From Mobilicoccus massiliensis (GTDB lineage: Bacteria; Actinomycetota; Actinomycetes; Actinomycetales; Dermatophilaceae): 64,000 bases of DNA. Location of the stretch: the NCBI RefSeq assembly GCF_000826525.2, contig NZ_LN651324.1, positions 17,865 through 81,864 of the forward strand, read 5' to 3'. This document shows, piece by piece, positions 1-6,948 of this stretch. Position 1 is the first letter of the stretch; each line of letters begins with the position of its first letter. Below the pieces are notes generated by a model. That model was not told the origin of the DNA. It worked only from the letters and a program-made list of their open reading frames with translations, and ran no database searches. A program made the translations under genes and the position numbers.

Positions 1-25
1 GACGGGAGGGGTCGGGCGGGTCGGG

Positions 26-310
26 GTGAAAGCGCCTGTCCGAGCGGATCCAGGTCGGGAGGTTCGGGCGGGTCCGGGGTGGAAGTGCCTGTTCGAAGGA
101 GGCGGTGGCTGGGGCGGGGACGAGCCCGCAGCCGAGCCTCACCTGAATCTGATCGGACAGGCGCTTTCGTCTGGGTTCCATGACGAAGACGCCTGTCCGA
201 GCGGGTATGGGTAGGAGGGGTCGGTGGAGTCGGGGTGGAAGTGCCTGTTCGAGCGCGGGCTGGCACGTGGCCGTCCGTGAATTCTGGGTGGAAGTGCCTG
301 TTCGAGCGGC
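26..310. repeat. Family A dispersed repeats, cluster A1
   Basis: At least six copies of a ~20-bp motif (consensus GTGGAAGTGCCTGTTCGAGC) lie at about 26-46, 79-98, 153-169 (opposite orientation), 184-203, 236-256 and 288-309. No convincing gene covers them. The same motif recurs in six other intergenic clusters of this window, often as facing copies that can fold into hairpins. The mix of orientations and purely intergenic location resembles REP/BIME elements of other bacteria; that comparison is inference. Confidence 0.8.
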
Positions 311-324
311 TTGGTGCGGCCGTG

Positions 325-382
325 GCCGCAGGGTCCGCAGGGGCCGCAGGGGCCGCAGGGGCCGCAGGGGCCGCAGGGTCCG
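325..382. repeat. Short tandem repeat, 9-bp unit GCCGCAGGG
   Basis: About six perfect or near-perfect tandem copies of a 9-bp unit (GCCGCAGGG, with one or two GTCCGCAGG variants). The repeat is open in several frames, giving low-complexity peptides, but no supported gene spans it. The period is a multiple of three, so copy-number change would not shift a frame. It is a likely slippage-prone site. Confidence 0.75.
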
Positions 383-439
383 TATGGCCCCCGGCAGGCC
401 TGGGCGCGTGGGCGTCTCTCGGACGATGGCAAAAATCAA

Positions 440-477
440 GGGCGGAGGCCCGGATCCGTCGATCCGGGTCTCCGCCC
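440..477 (-). terminator. Rho-independent-like terminator
   Basis: A 17-bp stem (440-456 with 461-477, one mismatch) closes on a 4-nt loop. On the minus strand it is followed by TTGATTTTTG, a T-rich tail. It lies about 245 bp downstream of the minus-strand secreted-protein gene at 723-1436 and probably ends its transcript. The stretch between them holds no clear gene. A short plus-strand reading at about 596-700 ends in a plausible helical peptide and could be a gene remnant, but I cannot identify it. Confidence 0.65.
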
Positions 478-722
478 TGTGGCGACCGTTTCCCCGCCGG
501 TCACCCGCGAGCAGGTTCCCCCTCGCCCTGCTCGTCGTCGTGCCCCCCGCGGCGCGGCCGGGACTGTTCCCCGCGCCCGGTCGTGCCGCTCTGACCTCTA
601 CATCGCGGGGTTCGAGCCGGTCGTTACGGCGAAACTGGACGAGTGTCGTAGACGCATCAATCAGGCTGCGAACGGGCTGGTCAGCGCGTTACGGACCTGA
701 GCTAATGCGATGCACGTCACGT

Positions 723-1436
723 TCACGGCTGCCATGTCACGCCGCTCCACCCCGCGAAGTCCTGGGCGCGTGACTCGCTGAGCGTCCCGGTCGCCGTGGC
801 TCCGACGCGCTTCCAGGTGCCGCCGTGCCAGCGGTACGTGGTGCGGGTGCCGCGGTAGGTGAGGCGCTCGCGAGTGCGGTCGAAGGTGCCCTGGAGGCGG
901 GTCGCGGTGACCTGACGTCGCCCCTTGACGGTCGCGAAGGTGTAGCCGGCGACGAGAGTGAAGTGGTCGGCGACCGTCCAGGCCGGGTCGCCGGGCGTCG
1001 CGCCCGGCGCCACCTCCGGCACGAGGCGGTTGTCGCGCCACGTGTAGACGTGTGGCCAGGGGAAGTCGCCGACGCCGCCGCCTCGGTCGACCTGGATCTC
1101 GGCGCCGCGAACACCGTCGAGGTGGGCGGTGCCACCCCAGACGTCGGCCGGGGTGAGCGTGCCCTCGCCGTAGTTGGCGACGAGCACGTCGCGGATCGCT
1201 CGCCGGCCCGCCGAGGTGGTGACCGTGATCCGGAACGTGTACTCGTCGTCGGTCACCGCGCGGCGGACGACCCGGACGGTGTCGCGGCGCAGGTCTCCGT
1301 CGACGTCGACGCGCTGGGTGACCGGCGGTGCTTGGGCGGCCGGCGTCGTCGCAGCGTATGCCGGTGTCGTCGCGCCTGCTGACATGGTCGTGCCGACGAG
1401 AGCTGCGGTGATGGCGGTGACAGCGATGCCACGCAT
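723..1436 (-). CDS. Secreted protein with DxDGDxRRD motif
   Basis: A 237-residue secreted protein of unknown function. The ATG at 1436 was chosen over an upstream in-frame start because it follows a GGGGG-rich ribosome site and opens directly into a signal peptide (MRGIAVTAITAALVG...), ending near AYA/AT. The mature part starts with VDVDGDLRRD, which resembles the calcium-binding DxDGD loops of FG-GAP/VCBS-type proteins. Short Thr- and Tyr-rich beta-strand-like segments follow, ending in a YRWHGGTWKR module. The gene at 5392-6075 is a clear paralogue (same DVDGD start, same TTYRWH..GW end). No enzyme motif is visible. Role at the cell surface is inferred only from the signal peptide and neighbourhood. 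Confidence 0.8.
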   Translation of the reverse strand: MRGIAVTAITAALVGTTMSAGATTPAYAATTPAAQAPPVTQRVDVDGDLRRDTVRVVRRAVTDDEYTFRITVTTSAGRRAIRDVLVANYGEGTLTPADVWGGTAHLDGVRGAEIQVDRGGGVGDFPWPHVYTWRDNRLVPEVAPGATPGDPAWTVADHFTLVAGYTFATVKGRRQVTATRLQGTFDRTRERLTYRGTRTTYRWHGGTWKRVGATATGTLSESRAQDFAGWSGVTWQP

Positions 1437-1610
1437 GATGAATCCCCCTGGACCCCAGTGACTTACCCCCGAGGAGGGCGCCTTGTGCGTCCTCTGGTCA
1501 CCAGAGTGCGCCCTCGGGGCGTTCGTGAGGGCACGCCACGTCCCGCTCACCCGAACCGTGCTCGGAGTGTTGGGATTCCGTGATCTTGGTGCGACGTTCT
1601 TGGTGCGACG

Positions 1611-2789
1611 TCAGTCGGAGCCGAAGAGGTCGCGGGTGTAGACCTTGCCCGCGACGTCGTCGAGCTCGGGGGAACGGCGGTTGGCGATGATGACGTCGCT
1701 GCGACGCTTGAACTCCTCGAGGTCGCGTACGACCTCGGAGCGGTAGAACTCGTCGGCGTCGAGGGTGGGCTCGTAGACGATGACGGGGATGCCCTTGGCC
1801 TTGATGCGCTTCATGATCCCCTGGATCGAGGAGGACCGGAAGTTGTCGGAGCCCGTCTTCATCGTCAATCGGTACACGCCCACGACCTGCGGGTTCTTGT
1901 CGATGATGTCGAAGGCGATGAAGTCCTTGCGGGTCGTGTTCGAGTCGACGATCGCGCGGATGAGCGTCTGCGGCACCTGGTCGTAGTTGGCGAGGAGCTG
2001 CTTGGTGTCCTTGGGCAGGCAGTAGCCGCCGTAGCCGAAGCTCGGGTTGTTGTAGTGACTGCCGATGCGCGGGTCGAGGCCGACGCCGTCGATGATCTCT
2101 CGCGTGTCGAGGCCGTGGCGGGCGGCGTACGTGTCGAGCTCGTTGAAGTAGGCGACGCGCATGGCGAGGTAGGTGTTGGCGAAGAGCTTGATCGCCTCGG
2201 CCTCGGTGGAGCCGGTGAGCAGCACCGGAGTGTCGGGGTCGAGACTGCCGGCGGCGAGCAGGCCGGCGAACTCACGGGCCCGGTCGTCGGTGGCTGCGGC
2301 GCCGTTGCCGACGATGATCCGCGAGGGGTGGAGGTTGTCGTAGAGCGCGCGGCCCTCGCGGAGGAACTCGGGGGAGAAGAGGATGTGCAGGCCGGGGTGG
2401 CGTTCGCGGGCGCCCGTGGTGTACCCGACCGGGATCGTCGACTTGATGACGGCGGTCGCGTCCGGGGCGACCTCGGCCACGAGGGCGAGCACGGAGTCGA
2501 CGCTCGAGGTGTCGAAGAAGTTGAGCTCGGGGTCGTAGTTCGTGGGGGTGGCGATGACGACGAAGTCCGCTCCGGCGTAAGCGGAGCGGGCGTCGGTGGT
2601 CGCCGTGAGGTGGAGCTCGCGGGAGGCGAGGTAATCCTCGATGTCGGGGTCGACGATGGGGGAGCGGCGGGCCGTGATCGCCGCGACGCGATCCGGGTCG
2701 AGGTCCACGGCCACCACCTCGTGCTCCTGCGCGAGGATGACGGCGTTCGCGAGTCCGACATAACCCAGTCCGGCGACGGCGATCTTCAT
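1611..2789 (-). CDS. ugd: UDP-glucose/nucleotide-sugar 6-dehydrogenase
   Basis: A 392-residue cytoplasmic enzyme that probably oxidises UDP-glucose (or a related UDP-sugar) twice with NAD+ to the uronic acid, a precursor of acidic polysaccharides. The ATG at 2789 begins exactly at the Rossmann fold: [16 protein letters not shown] holds the GxGYVG dinucleotide motif. The catalytic cysteine motif [14 protein letters not shown] is present in the middle, and the C-terminal UDP-binding domain ends normally. Length fits the short Ugd class. A longer in-frame extension upstream is unlike the family and was rejected. It stands alone on the minus strand, divergent from the pseudokinase gene, and could supply substrate to the many glycosyltransferases in the window. 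Exact sugar specificity cannot be read from sequence. Confidence 0.93.
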   Translation of the reverse strand: MKIAVAGLGYVGLANAVILAQEHEVVAVDLDPDRVAAITARRSPIVDPDIEDYLASRELHLTATTDARSAYAGADFVVIATPTNYDPELNFFDTSSVDSVLALVAEVAPDATAVIKSTIPVGYTTGARERHPGLHILFSPEFLREGRALYDNLHPSRIIVGNGAAATDDRAREFAGLLAAGSLDPDTPVLLTGSTEAEAIKLFANTYLAMRVAYFNELDTYAARHGLDTREIIDGVGLDPRIGSHYNNPSFGYGGYCLPKDTKQLLANYDQVPQTLIRAIVDSNTTRKDFIAFDIIDKNPQVVGVYRLTMKTGSDNFRSSSIQGIMKRIKAKGIPVIVYEPTLDADEFYRSEVVRDLEEFKRRSDVIIANRRSPELDDVAGKVYTRDLFGSD

Positions 2790-3054
2790 GGGGCTCAGCC
2801 TAAGAGGGGAGCCGAACTCTCCCCGGGACCGCCGGAGTTCGCGGCGTGTGGGGGTGACGGAATCCGAGCCTCGATCGTCTCGTCCGGCCCTGAAGGCGCG
2901 TGGCCACGCGTCGACATCCCGGTGTACCGCAGTCGACGAACCGATGGCGCGACCGGTTCGTCGCGTCGGAGGGCTTGACCGGCACCTCACCACTGGTTGA
3001 GGTGGTCGAGGACGATCACGTCGCCGACTGCAGGAGTCCGTCTCGGAGGACCTC

Positions 3055-4008
3055 ATGAACGCTCAGCTCTTCGGGGGGCGCTATCACGCCGCTGCCCTGT
3101 TGGGCGCCGGGTCGTGTGGTGAGGTGTGGGCCGCGCAGGACGACGCAGGCGAATGGTGCGCGGTGCGCGTGCTGGCCGCCGACCTGTCGGGTGTTCGTGA
3201 GTCGCCGCCGGCGTGGCGGGCGTTGGCGTCGGTGCGTCACCCGCACGTCGTGACGCTGCGGGAGGTCGTCGAAGAGGACGGACGGTGGATCGTCGTCAGC
3301 GACCTCGTCGAGGGTGCCGACCTGCGTTCGCAGGTCACGGTGCTCGGCACGATCGAGCCGGCCACCGTCGCGCGGTGGGGCGCCGAGCTCGCCGGTGCCC
3401 TCGTGGCGCTGCACGCCGTGGGGGTCGCGCACGGTGATCTGCGTCTGGAGAACGTGCTGCTCGACGCGGCGACTGGGTCGGTGAAGGCGAGCGACGCGGG
3501 CGTGGCGGGACTTCTCGGCGGCGACGCGAACCCCGAGGTCGACCTCTACCACCTGGGTGCCGTGCTGTACGAGGTGAGCTGTGGCCGTGCGCCGTTCGTG
3601 CTCGGTGGCGGGCGGGCACGGCTCCTCGCGGTGCCCGAGCGTCCCGCCGGTCTGCCCGACGAACTGTGGGCGGTCATCGTCGAGCTGCTCACCGGCGGCG
3701 GCGACGCCGACGAGGTCCGGACGCGCCTCAGCGGACTCGCGACGTCACTGCAGGGCGTGCAGGCGGCGACCGCATTGCCGCCCCGAGAAGCAGGCTCGAG
3801 TGCGGCGGAGTCGTCCCCGCGAGAGCGCTGGCGTCGGCGCGTCGTCGTCGCGGGTGCGGCGGCCGTCGCTGCCGCCCTCCTCGGTGGAGGGGTCGCCGCC
3901 GCGGCGCTGTTCAGCGGCGGAGAGACGCAGGCCCCGGCCGCTCCCGCGAGCAAGTCCGGGACTCAGATCGAGATCGTGCCCGGCGCCGGAGGGGCCACCA
4001 GGCCGTGA
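3055..4008 (+). CDS. Membrane-anchored Ser/Thr kinase-like protein, probable pseudokinase
   Basis: A 317-residue protein with an N-terminal protein-kinase fold (residues ~8-225), a hydrophilic linker, one transmembrane helix (~262-288, Ala/Val/Leu-rich) and a short extracellular tail. The glycine loop GAGSCGEVW is present. The beta-3 lysine is replaced by Arg (CAVRVL where VAIK/AVKVL is usual), the HRD motif reads HGD, and DFG reads DAG. The catalytic-loop Asp and Asn (HGDLRLEN) survive. Loss of the ATP-anchoring lysine suggests weak or no phosphotransfer, with a scaffold or sensor role. GGAGG lies six bases before the ATG. It lacks the PASTA repeats of PknB. Regulation of wall or surface-polymer synthesis is a guess from context. 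Confidence 0.85.
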   Translation: MNAQLFGGRYHAAALLGAGSCGEVWAAQDDAGEWCAVRVLAADLSGVRESPPAWRALASVRHPHVVTLREVVEEDGRWIVVSDLVEGADLRSQVTVLGTIEPATVARWGAELAGALVALHAVGVAHGDLRLENVLLDAATGSVKASDAGVAGLLGGDANPEVDLYHLGAVLYEVSCGRAPFVLGGGRARLLAVPERPAGLPDELWAVIVELLTGGGDADEVRTRLSGLATSLQGVQAATALPPREAGSSAAESSPRERWRRRVVVAGAAAVAAALLGGGVAAAALFSGGETQAPAAPASKSGTQIEIVPGAGGATRP

Positions 4009-4064
4009 GTGGCGGGCGTCGAGCTCGGCGGCCGTCGCTCTCGGCACGGAGAGTCCTCATTCGC

Positions 4065-5174
4065 TCAGCTTGCACGCTGGGTGGGTGGGGAGAAGGTGCG
4101 CGTGGGGCAGTTGCGTAGGCCGCGGAGGATGCGGTCGACGTTGTCGACGCGCACCGTGTGCCCGGGCGTGACGCACGGTGGGTGGGGAGAAGGTGCGCGT
4201 GGGGCAGTTGCGTAGGCCGCGGAGGATGCGGTCGACGTTGTCGACGCGCACCGTGTGCCCGGGCGTGACGCACTCCGACCAGGTGAGGCGGCGATGCTCC
4301 AGCCGGCGCGGTTGAGGGCGGCGGCGCGGGCCTTCTCGCGCATGACACGCTCGCGGAGTTCGGGGGCGGTGAGGTCGGTGTGCGCTCCGATGCGGTACTT
4401 CGTCCTCCCGTCGACCTCGACGGCGATGCCGACGTCGGGGAGCGCGAGGTCGAGTCGGTAGGTCCTGCCCTCGACACGGACCTCGTGCTGTGCCTCGGGC
4501 GCGTAGCCGGCGAGGCGCATGGCGTAGCGGGCGGCGGACTCGGCCGGAGACTCGGCACCGGGCTGGGCGTGGGCGAGGATGCTGCGGATCGGGCCGACTC
4601 CCGGACGACGCCGGTACTCGGCGACAGCGGCCTCGAGGTCGCCGACCGTGTGGAGCCCGGCGTGGAGGCCGAAGTCGGCGGCGATGAGCGCGGCGAGGGG
4701 TCCGCACGTGCGTCCGGCCTGCACGACGGCGTGGGGCAGCGGCACGGCGTTGGCGTCGGGGCCGAGTCCGTCGACGGAGGAGTCCGTGCCGTGGAGGATG
4801 TGCCCGTCGGTCGAGCTCTGGGACGGCTTGCGCCGGTGGGTGAGGTGGACGCGGCCGAGGTCCTCGCCGAGCAGCGGCGCGCCGTGCAGGATCAGCGCGG
4901 TGTAGTGGCTCGCCGCCACCCGGTGCTCGTGGTGGCGGATGAGCGCGAGGGCGGTGCGCCGGTGCCGTTCCTTGGGTGTGAGCGTGGCCGAGGGCACGGT
5001 GTACCAGCCTCGGGTCAGCCTCGCCACGACGTGAGTGCGCGCGAGCCGGTCGAGCGTCGACGTGGCGATGCCGACGGCGGCCGCTTCGGAGGTGGAGAAG
5101 ACGCCGTCGTCGCCCGCTGCGCTCATGAGGTGCGCCAGCGCTGCGGTGATCTCGAGCGAGATGCGAGCGGCCAT
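4065..5174 (-). CDS. AbiEi-type/DUF559 protein with compensated frameshift
   Basis: A 369-residue reading frame. Residues ~10-60 form a winged-helix domain like AbiEi antitoxins (FSTSEAAAVGIATSTL...LTRGWYTVP). Residues ~220-300 match the DUF559/Vsr-like endonuclease fold (YRLDLALPDVGIAVEVDG, then an RE/K-rich helix). Near 4289 the frame slips: GWSIAA should continue as RLTWSECVTPGHTV, which needs one more C in a C-run. A perfect 97-bp tandem duplication (4080-4273) then restores the original frame, so the native C-terminus is regained after about 32 extra residues. The gene at 58423-59472 is a shorter intact relative. No partner toxin (AbiEii) is adjacent. The start is the ATG at 5174; longer starts exist. 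Confidence 0.7.
   Translation of the reverse strand: MAARISLEITAALAHLMSAAGDDGVFSTSEAAAVGIATSTLDRLARTHVVARLTRGWYTVPSATLTPKERHRRTALALIRHHEHRVAASHYTALILHGAPLLGEDLGRVHLTHRRKPSQSSTDGHILHGTDSSVDGLGPDANAVPLPHAVVQAGRTCGPLAALIAADFGLHAGLHTVGDLEAAVAEYRRRPGVGPIRSILAHAQPGAESPAESAARYAMRLAGYAPEAQHEVRVEGRTYRLDLALPDVGIAVEVDGRTKYRIGAHTDLTAPELRERVMREKARAAALNRAGWSIAASPGRSASRPGTRCASTTSTASSAAYATAPRAPSPHPPCVTPGHTVRVDNVDRILRGLRNCPTRTFSPPTQRAS
4080..4273. repeat. Perfect 97-bp tandem duplication
   Basis: Positions 4080-4176 and 4177-4273 are identical over 97 bp. The duplication lies within the 3' end of the AbiEi/DUF559 gene. Because 97 is one more than a multiple of three, it shifts the frame by +1, cancelling a one-base loss just upstream. 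Perfect identity implies a recent event or an assembly artefact. Confidence 0.93.
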
Positions 5175-5391
5175 GCGACGACGATGCCGCCTCCGGGCGG
5201 TCGAGGAACTCCAGGGGTCGGGAGCTGTGGATGGAGCCTCGGTGAGGGGAGGGCTGTGGACGACGGGTGCGGTCACGCGGTCAGTCCCGACCCCGCTCAC
5301 CCGAACCCCACTGGCTCACCGTGCAAGGTGCGCGAACGGGGCTCGGCTGAGTGGGAGGCGGGACGGCGGGACGACGTCGAGGATGGCCCGA

Positions 5392-6075
5392 TCAGTCGGG
5401 TTTCAGGCTGAGTCCGTGCCAGCCGTACACGGCCGGTCCGGCGGAGTCGGTGACGGCGACGCGCTTCGTGCTGTGACGCACCCAGCCGCCGCGGTGCCAG
5501 CGGTAGGTGGTGGCGGTGCCGACGTAGGGCGTGCGGCTGCCGGCCGTCTTGTCTGCGACGGTGGCCGTCACGTACCGGACGCCTCGGCGGGTCGAGAAGC
5601 GATACCCGCGGATGACGGACGCGGCCCAGTCGATCACCCATTCGCGCTGACGGGTGTCGGGGGCGTTCATCGAGACGAGTCGACCGGCGCGCCACGTGAA
5701 GACGTGGAACAGGCTGGCATGGGCTCCGAATCCTCCGCGGAGCACGATCTCGTTGCCCGGGACGCCGTCCATCCCCGCCACTCCGAACAGGGGAGCGTGG
5801 CCCGCGATGGGTGCGGCCGGCACCGTCAGGCGAGAGGCGATCCTGCCGGATGCCGTCTTCACACACAGGCGGAACGTGGGAGTCTCGCCCCGACCCAGCT
5901 GGGTGACGGCGATGGTGTCGCGCCTGGCGTCACCGTCGACATCGGCCCGGCCGACGGTCCGGCCCGGACACGTCGGAGTTCGCGCTTCGGCGTCGGGAGC
6001 GCCCGTGCTCACGAGGCCCAGGCTCAGCACGGACGCCACCGCGCAGGTCACCGGCGCGAAGGAATGCCTTCTCAT
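5392..6075 (-). CDS. Secreted protein with DxDGDxRRD motif (paralogue)
   Basis: A 227-residue exported protein of unknown function, homologous to the product of 723-1436. The ATG at 6075 follows GGAGAGGA and opens into a signal peptide (MRRHSFAPVTCAVASVLSLGL...) cleaved near AEA/RT. The mature part carries RADVDGDARRDTI, then beta-rich sequence with conserved FTWRAGRLV and TYRWHRGGWVR segments shared with the paralogue. Two cysteines early in the mature part could form a disulfide. The DVDGD loop suggests metal (calcium) binding as in FG-GAP/VCBS repeats. It is monocistronic and faces the AbiEi gene on the same strand. Confidence 0.8.
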   Translation of the reverse strand: MRRHSFAPVTCAVASVLSLGLVSTGAPDAEARTPTCPGRTVGRADVDGDARRDTIAVTQLGRGETPTFRLCVKTASGRIASRLTVPAAPIAGHAPLFGVAGMDGVPGNEIVLRGGFGAHASLFHVFTWRAGRLVSMNAPDTRQREWVIDWAASVIRGYRFSTRRGVRYVTATVADKTAGSRTPYVGTATTYRWHRGGWVRHSTKRVAVTDSAGPAVYGWHGLSLKPD

Positions 6076-6948
6076 GTCGTGTCCTCTCCGTAGGACGGGC
6101 CTGCTGGGCAGGCAGGGGAGTGCGTGGGTCGTCGTTCGGCCCTCGGCTCGACGCCGGATCCTCGGAGGGGGCCTGAATCCGGTGTCGGTGTTGCGCTCAT
6201 CGGCGCCGGCGGGCATCGCTGAAGACTGGTGCGGACGACTGTCCGGTCGTCGAGCCGCTCTCGATGACACCGGTGACGCTCCGGCCGGAGGCCCGCGAGG
6301 AAGGACGGGCGCACACCGTGGCGATGTGGATCGAGGGGTCCGTCGTCGACGCGGGCCGGACGAGTTTTGAGCCACGCAGAAGTTCGTGCCCGACGAAGGA
6401 CGAGGGTTTGCTCCGATCTGCGGCGCCAAGTGTGAAAACACCCGAATGTTGTAAATGGACGATAGTCCAAGTGGGGTGTTCGACTCATCCGTGAAGCGCG
6501 ATCCGGAGCTCGCTCTTGAGTGTTATCGGTCGCGACAGAGGTTCACATCTAAGGGCTTACCTGGTGATCCGGAACGGATGGCGCGGGTCATCGGTCCTGG
6601 ACCGATGTCTTGGTGGGGTGTCCAGGACGGCCAGGTCAGAGTGCTTGCAGGCGTCGTTGCGGACAAGAATCGGAGCGCATTCGTATGAGTTGTGTCACTT
6701 TGATGATCCTCAGGTCGGGCCGCATGCTGCCGACCATGCGCACCCCGGAAGGCGTGGTCAAGCGGAGTGTCTGGGAACGGTTCGAGAATGACCTGTAACC
6801 CCCATGAGGCTTGAGCGATGAACAAGTTGGTGTAACCATTAATACGGCGGGTCACCATCGGAATCCGGTGGGCCTGGGGGAAGTAGGCCCCGGGGATCCG
6901 ATCTGGCCACCACCCGAGTTCGTACGAACCAGCCTTCAGGAGGCAACA
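6076..6948. promoter_or_regulatory. Long, relatively AT-rich leader region of the CWB2 surface protein
   Basis: About 870 bp separate the secreted-protein start from the CWB2 gene, and no convincing gene is present. The part from about 6370 to 6850 is visibly lower in GC than its surroundings. A weak sigma-70-like candidate is TTGAGC at about 6808 with TAACCA about 16 bases downstream. A hairpin-forming segment follows at 6860-6900 (CGGAATCC facing GGATCCG, inner GGGCCT/AGGCCC), inside the presumed leader. A strong AGGAGG site at 6939-6943 serves the GTG start. Long structured leaders are common for abundant surface proteins; whether this applies here is inference. Confidence 0.4.

Noticed and set aside
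1611..3056. A 481-residue version of the UDP-sugar dehydrogenase
   Set aside because: The extension is not part of the family, which begins at the [12 protein letters not shown]ossmann motif (2789).
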